Source of the DNA: Dasyornis broadbenti | Taxonomy: Eukaryota; Chordata; Aves; Passeriformes; Dasyornithidae | Direction: 5' to 3' | Assembly (NCBI GenBank): GCA_013397935.1 | Contig: VZRN01000753.1 | Span: 2,185,259-2,249,258 of the forward strand | Length of the DNA: 64,000 nt | Part shown: in pieces, positions 52,209 through 64,000 of the stretch | How the letters are laid out: each line of letters starts with the position of its first letter | Position numbering within the stretch: position 1 is the first letter of the stretch | The notes under the pieces: model-generated | Seen by the model: only the letters and a program-made list of their open reading frames with translations | Database searches by the model: none | What the model was told of the DNA's origin: nothing | Made by a program: the position numbers and the translations under genes

Positions 52209-55200
52209 GTCACAAAGTTCTGTGCTTTCCAGGGCCTATGCTACGAAATTATTGGGGAGAAGGAGGAAGTACCTGGAAACACCTCATAATCCATGTGGAC
52301 AAAGGACTGGGGAGCTTCCCGGAGAGACAGAGAACAAGGCTCAGAGCAAGCGCTGTACTCTGGGATTCGGAGCTCGTGCATCCTTCACTGGCAATGATTT
52401 CTTAGAACTCACCACATTTTTTTCTGACAGCTTGGTGACGCAGTAAGCAGCAAACTCAGGAGTAGACTTGTGCTACCAGTCATAGGCCAAACATACCATC
52501 AAGTCCTGAAGTCCCTCTGCAGAACTGGAAACATCAGTTTTCCCAGCATGCATTCTTGGTTTTCAAATGTGCCATTTTTTCTAACCGAAGTTTGTCTTTG
52601 AATGTGAGAGGCGAAAGCCAGTCTGAGTTTTTCTGTTCCCAGGTAACACCTTATTCCCTGATAACAGATTTCAGGAAGCCAATCCTCTTCCCTAGAACAG
52701 TTATCCCATCCTTTCCATTACACCTGTTAGATTATCTAGTTCACAACAGGTTTGCCAAGATTTCACTGACCATGATGTGGCCCCAGCAGTGTTCGTTCCT
52801 TGTTACTGGTGTATGAAATGTACAGTATCCAGCAAACTTTCAGATCTCAGAGCTTTTGTCTGTTGTTTACGGACAGAGCAAATCTGAAGTGTAAGTACAA
52901 ATGTAAAATACTCAAAATTCTGCAGTACCACCGCTCTGGTTGCTTTCAGACTAGCAACAAGATTGAAGTCCTAAGAATGCCAGCCTGCTTTTTAATTGAC
53001 TTCTCAGAATTTTTATTATGTAATCAAAACAAAAGCCAGAATGAAGCTCCGATGCTAAGAAGCACTGAAACAAAACATTTGACAGTTACTAGCAAAGAAG
53101 CTTTAGGAATGGCTTTTGGAGCATAGCAACCAAGGGAGAGTAAGCAGGCTTAAGCTTTGAAGTTAAAGCTTTCAGCAACGTTTCTGATTTCTAAAAAGCA
53201 CAATAGAAACAACAAGAAATTAAAAAAAAAAAAATAAAAAATTGGAGAACCCAAACCCCAGGCCTAGTTCAATGCTCACTGAATGGAGTTGCTGTGAAAG
53301 ACACCCATACAAAGAAAGCAAAATTAGTCTGTTTGCTCAGAAATCAAGTAACCACAGCTAATCCTTTTGCAGTATTATCCTGTTTTGGCCTTTAATAAAT
53401 CTGCTTTAAATTAAAGATGTACCCAAGCCAAGAAACACCTTCTTTGATGTTTCAAATGGCTCAAATAAGCTGTTTGCTTTGAAAAGCCCAAAATATGAAT
53501 TCTGAAACGGAAAAAAATAGAAGTCTTTCTCCCATGCTAAGAGGCTGGCACCTCTCAGGAAGGTCAGACCATTTATGACCACAACTTTGAAGCACCTCAA
53601 GCATTGGTCCTTCTCACGCCCATGCATTAAGGGAAAAAATCCTGAAATACAAGACTCTTACAAGCCAGTCACCTAAAAGCAGCTAATCCCCTTTTATAGA
53701 ACCATTATATCACATCACTGGAATACCGGAATAAGGAATTTTACAGGTTAACTGAATGCAGGCAAAAAGGTAACTAAATTACTGGAAATGATATTTGTAT
53801 TTAAGCTTGTATAATGAGCTGTGAGTTGGCGCAATAAACTCCAAGATGCTCTTGTTTCCTCTTCCTGTCAAGAACACAACTTTCAATGCTTGAACTATAT
53901 CAGATGATTCATCATGTAAATAACAGTTTTTTCCTGTTTTGACCTTGACTGCAGAAAGAAAGATTTTAAAAATAATACTGGTTTTACACACCAAATGTAC
54001 AACAGGGAAACTGAACTAACAGCAGCAGCAATCAGGTTGTCCTTAGTGCAGGAGTGAACGTAATTGATGGGTTTTTAAGTTCCGACCATCACATGCCAAT
54101 TTGTTTGATTTGGCAGTCACAACTGTGATTCTAATCAAGTTAGAAAAGCAGACCTGTGATTACCATCATCAAGATTGGTAGCTTTCCCCAAAGGAACAAA
54201 TACTGTATTTGCAATCCTCGCCTATTGCTGACTTCCTTTCGAAGGATGTGTTCTGGCCCAAAAGCATTCGCGACACCGGGCAGGTCACCAGCCACAGGCA
54301 GCTCAAGGACACAGAGCTACTCAAACTTTGTTGCTTTATGCTTTGATCAGCCCCTTCAGTCAAAATTGTTGCAGCTTTAGAGGCAGGCATGGGAACTTCT
54401 GGGAATTTTCCATCAGCCATATAACAATGCAGATTCTGTAGGCGTCAGCGTTAAGTGCAAGGAAGGCAAAGGCTTCACTGTCCTGGGCTCCTTCTCAGTC
54501 CTCTGAGTAACTGGGTGGCTAAACAAGGGCAATGATGGGGGAAAGCAACAGCCGTAAACCAGCATCCACTCTCACCAGGATGTGACCATGATATTGGCTT
54601 TCATTTCCACTTTTCCTTCTGCCATTCTCAGCCATGAGACCTTGATCCCACGTAGTTTCGTCCGGGCAGATGCACAAATCCTTTTCCCTTCAAAGTATGC
54701 AGGCTGAAAGACCCGTCTCAAACATTTTTTGGCAAAATAATTCAGCCAGTGGGCACCCACCTTCTAGGTCTTCTGCACTATGAACTGACAGAAAGTACTG
54801 GATATTACCAAAGGATGAAATTCCTCAAAATATTTTTAATTTCATTCACTGCAGGACAAGTAAGTACCTCTGTTTAAGACAAGCTGAATTACAACTTACT
54901 CTGGTTCCATGTAGTTTTTACTTCTGTATTATTTACCTCTTTCTGCATTCTGAATTCTCATTAACCTTTCTGTCAAGATTGCATTAAACTTGTCCTGTTA
55001 ATTCAACATGTTCGTTGAGAAATCTGACATGGAGATGACAAATGCTTATATTAAAAGAAAAAAAAAAAAAAGCCCTCTAGTTTAATGAAGTGCATAATAA
55101 GAAACACAAAATTCTAGTTTACAACACATTTTATTTCAGCTTTGCTACTCCAGAGCTCAAAAGTGAGACTGTCTGAACAGCTTTGGCATCTGTCCCTAAG

Positions 55201-57289
55201 GGAGCAGAAGACAAGGTCGTGGACTTTAAAGAAATCTAAAGACTTCAAAAACCTCTTCCAAAGTTGAAGTATTTTTGTTATTCTAATATGACAGTCTATT
55301 AGCATATATATCTCCTAAATAAAACCCTTTACAATTAACATACTACTCTTACCATAGGCCAGGGCAGTAAATTTCTTTAAAAAGTTTATAACTTTGTGAG
55401 CATTTCCAATGAGAGGTTGATGCAATCTTGATGCAATACAAGGTAAGAAATAAACATTTATATTCAGGTAGGTTTTGTAAGAAAAACATTGCATGTTTTA
55501 TAAACACCAGAAAATACTTGTTAATCCTTAAAAAAATCCCAAAGCAGTTTAATTGACTAGTATGATTAATTGCCTGATGTACTACATCTAGCCTACTAAA
55601 TATTTTTTTGAAAAATATTCAGTAAGACAATTCTGCAATGAAATTACCATTTATATGACTCCTTTCATCCACAAAGACATCAAAGTCCTATGTATTTATA
55701 AAGGTATAAATACACAGCACTGCTCAAGTGCAGCCAATCCTGCAGCAGGAAATATCAAATGCTCTGCACCAGCACACAATATAATGGGTTTTATGAAGGG
55801 AGTGATGCTATTTAAATCCAGAGAGATGACAACACCCAATTAACCAGATAAGAGTACTAAACCTGCACTCAAATACAGGGTTTCTTTTCAGACTTTTGTT
55901 TATTTCCCAGCTGCTGAAAATTCAGTCCATTATATCATGAATCTAAGCCTTAAAATAGCTTTGCTTTTCTTACGCATCTCTCTTGACCAAGCAAAGTAGT
56001 GCACAGATCCTATGTCAGATGCCCATGGACTCCCTGTCAGAATCCACTGCTTGCTTTAAACATAAATCAACAAGCATTGCAACATTCTACACAAACCCAT
56101 TGTTTTCAGACTACTAAACGAGTTCTTGGCAAGTCTTATGCTTGTACCTGCATTAACTCAGCATGGCACAGAGTGGCACTAGAACTGGTAATAAAACTGT
56201 TGTCTCTTAGCAAAAGGAATGGTTGGAATCAAATTATTTCAAGTTGCAAAAGCCCATGAGCCACAAATTCTATGAAAACAGTCCCTAAGCCTTACAGCTG
56301 AATTGCTACAGGAGTTTTAGAAAAGTAGAAGCGTTTTCCCGCTCCTTTCCGCTAACAGTTGCACATGAGGCACACAAACTGGTCAAACTACTCTGTTTTT
56401 CTCCATTTAACATACCAACTTAAAATCTAAAAATTTTACTTTAGGAAAACCGTTAAGTAGAACTGCAGTGTGGGTCGCAGTCTGGACATCAGCAAAATTA
56501 CTAAATATTAGAGCTAACATATTCTCAGTCTCCAGATTGCCACCAGGCAGATGAAGTGGCATAAATCTTCTTATTTGCCAGTATTAATTCATCAAACATG
56601 AGTGACGCTTCTTAGCAAAACTTAGATGCTATCTCCCAAAGAACTCTAAGACTCCAGAAGATTAAAGACGTTTTCCTGCCATGACATGTACAATGACCTC
56701 ATAAATACTAGCAGACCCTTTGGCATAGGAAAATGCCATCTATTCCTGCTTCTATTCTATTCCTGTAATGTTACAGGACTGAGCAAAACAGAATACAAGG
56801 ACATTGCTGGTAAAGTTTACCCCCATAGAAGGCTAAGTAAAACTGCAGTTTGAAGTCATATTTGCATGCTTCAGAAGTCCGTGAAAAACATTTGGAGAGT
56901 GCATTTACCCTTTTGAAGGGGATTCAGCCCATTAGACTAAGATTTTTTTTTCCTAAAATAAAAATAGTTCAAGAACCAAAAGATTTAGTTAGATAATAAA
57001 TCAGTATTTTTCACATAGTATCAAACCCTGTTATACACCATTGATATTTGAACTGCTTTCGTCAGCAAGAGATTTATTTAAACTCCGTTTGAAAGAGCTA
57101 TATCCTAGAATAACACAGCAAAGCTCTCATGTCTAGTACAGTACATTTGTTGACCAGTTAGTTACTCATTTATTGTTACGTGCACTTATCCCCCATTTAT
57201 GAGAATGTTCCATTTGTTCCAAATGGTTGAGCTCAAAGCTGGTCGCAGCTGCTTATGATGTTCCAGACAAAACCTTCCTTTTTACCACC

Positions 57290-57544
57290 TCACAGGTCTG
57301 CAGCATTCCTGGATGTCCTTAAATAGAACTCAGAAGTTACATTTCTAGATGACAATCCATCACCCTTCCTGCAGACTGTAATATTATTGTAAATTTCTGC
57401 TGGAGCCTCACCAAATTCAAAGTCGAAGACGACTGCTTTTTCTTGAACATTTCCATATTGAGCCTTGAAACTAATTCTTGCTTCTGCCACAGTACCTGAG
57501 TTGTCCAGAGGATGCCACCTTTGAAATGAAAGGATTTGAGGCAT
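57290..57544 (-). other. unidentified protein-like open stretch in the intron
   Basis: The minus strand stays open for 84 codons from the first ATG and further upstream of it. The part GTVAEARISFKAQYGN followed by VQEKAVVFDFEF has a balanced, soluble-protein composition unlike nearby chance frames. An AG (57497-57496) and a GTGAGG (from 57411) bracket 84 bp, an exon-sized piece in phase 1-1. It is not part of testican-1. The VVFDF pattern faintly recalls a segment of HELZ-type helicases, but this is far too weak for a call. It could be a pseudogene scrap, an exon of an unannotated transcript, or chance. Confidence 0.25.
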
Positions 57545-60500
57545 TTTTGTCCAAGTTCTGCTTTTACAACTGAAACTCCAAGCTCAGCGTTAGCCCCTGC
57601 TCAGAGAAGAGGCTGGAAAATTGGGTCCTAGAGGCAGCACTGGCCAAGTGGTGCAAAGTGTCCTGAACAGACACTACAGACTTGCCCTTCTCATCTGGGT
57701 TTGGAAAGGGTCCAACTCCCCAGTGAACCAAAGAAAGTCAGGCCAGTCCAATGGATAACAGATTGCAGTTCGTTTACCACAGAATTAATTCCCACAGTGA
57801 CTGATAACAAGTGTCCAAATGCGGTCTGATCTTCTCAACCTGCTTTTAATGCCTGAAACAGACGCTAAATTCTCAGGCTGGGTTTCTACAGGATTTCCAA
57901 ATTTCACACATTCTCTCATTGCACTCCTTGTCCCTCCTTTGCACCGGTGCCAGAAGGACCAACTTCAGCATTTGAAGCTTCACATGTCATTTTAGCAGTG
58001 ATATTTTTTCTGTTGAACATTATGGAAAATGAGCATTTTGATAGGTGAACATTGCTGAAGCACAGATATATTGACCTATTTTAGCTGTTCAGAATCAATA
58101 GGATGCATACACACACATATTGCAAAAATTAACTGTATTAAAATGTTGAAAATAATGTAATATTTTAATTGCCAGTATTTGGTACACTGGCTGAAGGTGC
58201 TATGAGAAGAATGTCTGAAATAGAGAGTCTCTGTGTTGCTTTAAATCAATCACTTGATGACTGCAGAGTTCATCTTTGTAGCACCTACTCCTTTGCCCTG
58301 GAGAGCTTGGTAGGGGCTCAGAGCCCTCTTTGGCATGGGGAGGCATTTAACAAGTCAGTGGGAACTGGCCTCGATCCTTCAGGAAAGGTGTCAGTCCCTA
58401 CTCATTCTGACCACAGCTTGAACAGCCAGATGGGTAAAAGCCTCATCGCCCTCACGTGTTCTCCTGCTCTCTCGGTTGTCTCATCTCAGCAGGGAGGGCT
58501 CCCCTCATCAAGGTGCTGAGAAGGAGACATGATCAGGATCATTTGGTTTAAAAATGAGATGAGAATGGCTGAACTGTGCTGTCAGAGTGATGCTGAAGGA
58601 CGACAGCAGTGTGCAGAAGGCAACTGCAGCCCTGTGCATAGGATCACCAAGGAAATCCATCCCCGAGCAATGCACAGGCTGATGGCTGGAAACTGAGGGG
58701 ACGTGACGGATTTGCACAACTCCCTCGATAGAAAAAACATTTAATTTAAGAAAGATTAGATTGTCACAATTGCCCCTGACAAGAGTGCCTGTCTAGCAAG
58801 GCCTTGAGCCTATATTTTGGGCTAGAACTGTGCTATAGAGAGACCTTAAAAATATTCACAATACACTCTGTCACCAGCGCTACATTTCCTTGTCACTCTT
58901 TAAGTGTGACTGATTTGCCAAGATCAAGACTAAATTCATGATCAGTGGCAAGGGCACCCAGCATGAATTATAAAACTGCCTTTCCTTCCTAGCCTCCTGG
59001 ATATACTGAGGAAAATGCTTTGCCTGCATTCATTGTTGCTTTTTATATCCAGACCATATCCTCTGCGTAATGATGCAGGACTGCTCAGCTCATCCCACAA
59101 TCTCCGCCCTGTTCCCAAAGCGAAGATGATACTCAGCAAGAAGGAAGCATTTGGCTATTAAATATAAAACCTGTATTAAAAAATGTATTGATATCATGGA
59201 AAAGTGTCTTGTGCCCTGAGATGAAATGGAAATAGAGGTGGAGGTAGAAGCGGTGATGATTTGTTGGAGCTAATTTAATGCTGAGGAAAGTGGCTGGTTG
59301 TTAGTGCAGCTCCGAGGAGGCTGGGGCAGTGCCAGGGCAGAGACTCCATTTGCAGAGATGCAAGAGCTCTCTGTTCAAAATAAGGAGGGGAAAGAAACCC
59401 AAAATCAAGGGGACCAGCTGATTAGAGGAAGGAAAGAATGAACAGGAAAGGACATTTCCTTTCTCTTCCCCTTCTCAAAATCATGCATGCAGAGATGAAA
59501 CTGAAGTCACTGAACAGACAAACTGAAACTACGCATCCAGAAGAGCTTGTGAAGTCAAAGAATGAGCTTTTTAAGTTTCTAACAGTGGCATCCTGGAGCT
59601 AGCAGAAGCAGGCAAATGACTGTTGATAGAGAGGAAACCCAAGGCTTGAAGCATATCAGATTTTGGGTGGCAACTGATTCTCTCCCAAACCCATGATACA
59701 GCCCAAAGCTGAAGCTGTAAAACAAGGGAGCCAGAGAAGAACAATGAACAGCAAAGCCCAGACAGTGCTCCCAGCTCTCACAGTGACAGATGATGTCTTG
59801 AGCATATTAACAAAGCAATAAATCCCACAGAGTGATCTGCCACCCTTAAAGCACCGTGTATGCTTAGTCTTGAGAATTTTTGCCCGAGGGAAGAAAATAC
59901 TAGAGTTTCAGTGTCAGCTTACGTCTCAGATTCTCTTCCAAAGGTAGCCGTAAGTGGGTCACTCAATTTACTGGTAGGCTGCAAGATGTAATGCTGAAGT
60001 TGCGGTGCCTTCTCTGAAGAAGAATTAGATGATGATGGTTTAGATACTGACGAACTCGGTTTCACTCACCACATCAGTGTGGAGATGACCATGGGTAATG
60101 AAGAAAGCTTTTTTTCTGAGTCATTTTACAGAAGTTTATAAGCTTCAGTGCTTTGAAAGTCACCAGACTGACTCCAAGCTTTCACATTCTGTGCTGTGTG
60201 TGGGCTCACTCTTCCACAGATGACATGGAAAAGTTTACAATAGTACGTCAAAAGAAAAGCACTAATTAAAAAGGCTTCCCATTAAAGAAAATGGAAACAA
60301 TGACAACAACTAGATTTAGAGTCAATTTTTAGATTAGTGATAAGGAGAAGAAAAACCCCACAACTTTACAGTAACTGCATACTTACAGAAAAGAAATGCT
60401 CTCAGTTAAACAAATCGAAAACCACAATGAATGAGATTTAAGGTTGAAATACCAGGAAACTGTTGCTGACCATCATTCAAATTCTGCATGCATCAGCCTG

Positions 60501-61022
60501 TGGGGCTGTTCCACACAGAGATAAGTGAAGAATTCTTCTCATATGATTTTTCCTACCAATACAAACACTATTCTTTAGTCACAGATCAGCCCTGGTGTTG
60601 CTCAAAATGACCTCCTACTGCTTTGCAGTTATGATTTAGGTCTGAAAACTGTTCTAATGGAATCAACAAACAGAAGGAGCTGAAATTTAGATAATAATGC
60701 CAAATTTATAACCACATTAAAAAAATGATTCACACTCACCTGCAGATCTACAAGAATTTTTCACTCCTGAATTACAGCTATTGCCTCATCTAAACCCATG
60801 TATTATTCATACTTTATCATTGCAGTGATCTGACAAAGCTGACTGAAAACCTAAGAAACTTCTTATCAAACTATATTTCACCATCAATGAGCAAATCTAT
60901 GGCAAATACCCCTGGGATCACAGCATTACTTTCATAGTGGTGCATTGGGCACTTTGGGAGTCTCAGTTTATGGCTCCAACCAATGGCCTTTGTGCCCCAA
61001 AAATCCTGACTGCCTTTCCTGC

Positions 61023-61050
61023 TAATTGCACAGAGCTAATTGAATAATTG
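61023..61050. promoter_or_regulatory. possible homeodomain site cluster (three TAATTG)
   Basis: TAATTG occurs at 61023-61028, 61037-61042 and 61045-61050, each followed by CA or AA. The surroundings (about 61000-61200) have an even, repeat-free composition of the kind seen in conserved intronic elements. No direct evidence of function is visible. Confidence 0.25.
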
Positions 61051-64000
61051 CAAGAGAACATCTCCTGTTACTATGTGGTTTTGATGCTGTGAGCCTTTAG
61101 CACAGATGGAAGCTGTTTACTGCAGATTATATTTGGGTATTTCTTCTTAATCCTAACCTCAGGTTGCAGCCATCAATTTAAATATTATTCATTTTATCAA
61201 TCTAATATTTATCTAATATTTCACCGTATTTGACAGCAAAAGATATCTCTGTGTTTTTACCACATGAGCTCACAACATTCTTGGTCCATAAACGCCCTCT
61301 GAATTAATCTTTACCTGCCTTATTTCTTATTTTCATTTCCCAAGGAACAGCTTCTTTTTATTTTTATAGAGACTATATGGTCCAAAGAAACAGCTAAGTG
61401 AAAACATAACAGTTAACTGCCCTCAGCCTGCAGCCCGTACCTTTTGGCATCACTAGGAACACTTAGAGCTGCGAGACTGGATTTAGTAGCTCCTGTAAGT
61501 AAAATTACTGCTGAAATGAGAGTACACAAACATCTCTGAAGACTGAAGTGTCCCCATCTGACCCCTTTGTTAAGCACCAGGATCTACACAACAGCTTTAG
61601 CAAAAGCACTGATATCCCATCAAAACCAAACAAAACGTGCATGTCAAAACCCAAAAGGGTTGATTGTGCCTTCCCTTGTGGATGGGTACAGAGTCCCACT
61701 CCAGCTCTGATGCACAGATGAAATGGGAATTTCAGAGTCTGGCAAGAGTAAATGGTTAAAGTCTGTTGGATTAGTCACACTGACAACTTTCAGCAGGTAA
61801 AACTCCCTTCCCATCAAATGTGCTCTGCCTGAAGGTGTAAGGGCTGACAGAGCCCTTGCCCCCACATGATGGTGCTTCCTTCAAGAGCACAAGTCTTCAC
61901 TTTTCCTCCTATTTACCCCATATTCATGTCTGGCTGGTGACATTCTTTGCCTCCCAGTGCCATCACCTGGGAGAGTTGCCTCACAGAAGGTAAAATATGT
62001 GTCAAAATGCAAGACTGAGTGCCTGCAGGTGATGTCACTCAGTCTGGAAATATGGGATCAGGCCTATCAGATAAGCATTCAAACTAAATACAACAGGATT
62101 TAGAACATGTTTTTAGATTTAAGGAAAAGTGCAGTCTTTAAATTACTGCTCTAGAATTTAGTGGCTTAAAAAGAAAGACCTTAAGGCATCCCATCAAAGA
62201 GTTATATAACTCAAAAGGGTTTTCCTTGCTCAGTGTTGCTTGTGCAAGATAAATTTAAGTAATAAAACATGCTTCTGGCACTAACCCTTCTATATAGGCT
62301 TTATGATGACAGATTTTAGGTTTGAAAATAGAGGTCTCCATACAGGCTAGAATTCCTCTTCTGTCCCCTTACAGAAGCTTTGACTGGTTATTTTCTAGTG
62401 TTCATTCATTTTTTTTGAACTGAAAATCTTTCGATACCAACTTCAGTAGGAATTGGTCATGATATGCATCAGATGGTCCTGGGTTTGGTGCCCAGCTCCA
62501 ACCAGAGCATACCCCAGCCTAGTGCAGCACAGCCGCTGAAAGAGTCTTTAATTTCAGTCTCCCTGCAATTTAAACTGGCTACATCTGATCTGTAAATGTC
62601 TCCAGTCTTCAAACTTCACACTGTATGTTGCAGCAATTACCCCCTGGGTGGCAGATGCCTCTGACATATCTCTCTTGAGAATGTTAAACACGGAGACTTT
62701 AGAACTGGAATTTCTAACAAGTAGGTTTTCATTTGCGTGAAAGGCAAGAGAGTCTTGAAAATACTTGAAATTCTGAGGTTAAGAGGAAAAAAGTCCATTA
62801 ACAAGTTGAAGACTTTATCTATAGGAAGCTTTTAAAATTTTATCTAATCTAATTGGTATTTAATAAGACAGGTTTTTTCAAACAGTGCATCCACAATCCC
62901 TAGTAAGAACCCCTGTGAATGAAATTAATTATTTTGTACTTTCTGCGGATTTCAATTTTTTATCTTTAGATATTCTGCTTGAAATGTGTAGATAGTCCTG
63001 GTGTTGCTTTTGCCTGGTAATGATGTCATTTCCACACATAATTAAACCCATTGAATCATTGGATTTGTTACTTTTAGAGAGGCAGCTAAAAGAACAGTTC
63101 ATGCCACTTTTGTGATCTTCCATTTACATGTCTTTTGGAGTTAGGTCAAAATCAAAAAGTTGCCCACAAAACCCAGGAACTGGCTGTTGATTATGATCTA
63201 GGTCAAGAAGTCTTGCAAGTTATTTATTTACTGAATCTTATCCAAAAGGTGGAAGTACACCTTATATTATACCAAAACATGACTACAGATTTGAGGACAC
63301 CACTGGTTTGAGAGGCTATGTAAGTGATTATACACTTCTTTGAGGTTTAAGATATTTGAAGACAGAGATCGTTTTAACATTTTGTTTTAATAGTCTATTT
63401 ATTTCACTGGAGGGTCATCTCACATCCATGTGCTACTGTTGGCTGTAAGTATGTAAATATCTCATCCATCCTTGAATATGCCCTCACGGCAAAGCACTTG
63501 GCCCCTGCACCTGCCCAAATTCAAGGTGCTGAGCTGCCCCAGCCCCCAAAGGGAGCTGCACTGTGAGGAGACAGCATCTCACACCCCACAGGGGGCTGCT
63601 TCAAGGAGGTAATTTTGTTTGGATCTGCCACTGGAAATGCAGCTATGGGATTCAAGTCTTCAGCTGTGGTCTCTACCTCAACCTTGTTGGAGAGAGAGCT
63701 GCTTCGGCACATTCACAGCCAAAAGAGGTTTTTACACACATTATGCCGCATCACCCTGTGCCAAAGAGGTGTGAGAAAGATGTGCTGTGTCGTATGTGGG
63801 AGAAGGACAGCTACTGACTAACTGAAAATAGCCAGATTCCACCTCTCCAGTCAGCTGGGACTAACCTAACACTTCAGTCAGTCCATGTACAATAGAGAAA
63901 AATAAATCCCAAAGATTCACCGAAAGCCAAATAGTACATCGTGGCAGACAAGATGCATTACATGACGTGATTACGTGTCTGCACAGAAAGGAATTCTATG

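Larger units (their letters stand above)
43724..64000 (-). other. SPOCK1: SPOCK1 intron, 3' portion (continues off the right edge)
   Basis: This is the intron upstream of the Kazal-end exon in transcript order. A search for the first half of the Kazal module (VCGSDGHSY-type residues followed by a donor) found no credible exon, so the intron is at least 20.3 kb. Content: palindrome 45079-45096; CR1 fragments 46994-47052 and 52078-52208; GC-richer patch 48065-48430; protein-like open stretch 57290-57544; homeobox-type site cluster 61023-61050; short A runs near 53222 and 55058. The remainder shows nothing I can name. Confidence 0.8.

Noticed and set aside
61505..61699. Minus-strand frame with GSDGDTSVF, resembling the Kazal VCGSDGHSY motif expected in the preceding SPOCK1 exon
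   Set aside because: The Cys before GSDG is missing, other Kazal cysteines are absent or misplaced, and no donor follows the motif in the right place. Judged a chance resemblance.
1..64000. Prokaryotic or phage-type features, CRISPR arrays, tRNA or rRNA genes, complete LTR retroelements
   Set aside because: None was seen: no spaced short-repeat array, no recognisable tRNA cloverleaf or rRNA words, and no paired long terminal repeats found by eye.

Overview
The window is vertebrate nuclear DNA, almost certainly from a bird. It is AT-leaning, has no operon-like packing of open frames, and carries only a few mobile-element remnants. The recognisable ones are CR1 LINE 3' ends, one with the ATTCTGTG octamer tail typical of avian CR1. 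The species cannot be named from this sequence; a neoavian bird is the best guess.

The only gene I can support is SPOCK1 (testican-1, a secreted calcium-binding proteoglycan), on the minus strand. Two internal coding exons are visible. The first in transcript order is at 43723-43609, 115 bp, and encodes the end of the Kazal/follistatin-like module plus a linker. The second is at 4521-4405, 117 bp, and encodes the start of the SPARC-type extracellular calcium-binding domain. Both have AG acceptors and GTAAG donors. The codon split between them (G|CT, Ala) joins in frame. The intron between them is about 39.1 kb. The rest of the window is the 5' part of the next SPOCK1 intron (1-4404) and the 3' part of the preceding one (43724-64000). 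I found no other SPOCK1 exon here.

Layout: 1-4404 intron with homopolymer runs; 4405-4521 exon; 4522-43608 the large intron, holding a near-perfect 66-bp inverted repeat near 6.3-6.85 kb, a 17-bp tandem duplication, a roughly 76-bp TTA microsatellite, an octamer-motif cluster, a CR1 fragment and a 14-bp hairpin in a rearranged patch; 43609-43723 exon; 43724-64000 intron with two more CR1 fragments, a GC-rich patch, an 18-bp palindrome and a protein-like open stretch near 57.4 kb.

Most short open frames have no start context, domain pattern or splice logic and look like chance. No new multi-gene system is visible. The best leads are the inverted repeat (6304-6850), the locally templated hairpin (42026-42058) and the unexplained protein-like stretch (57290-57544).
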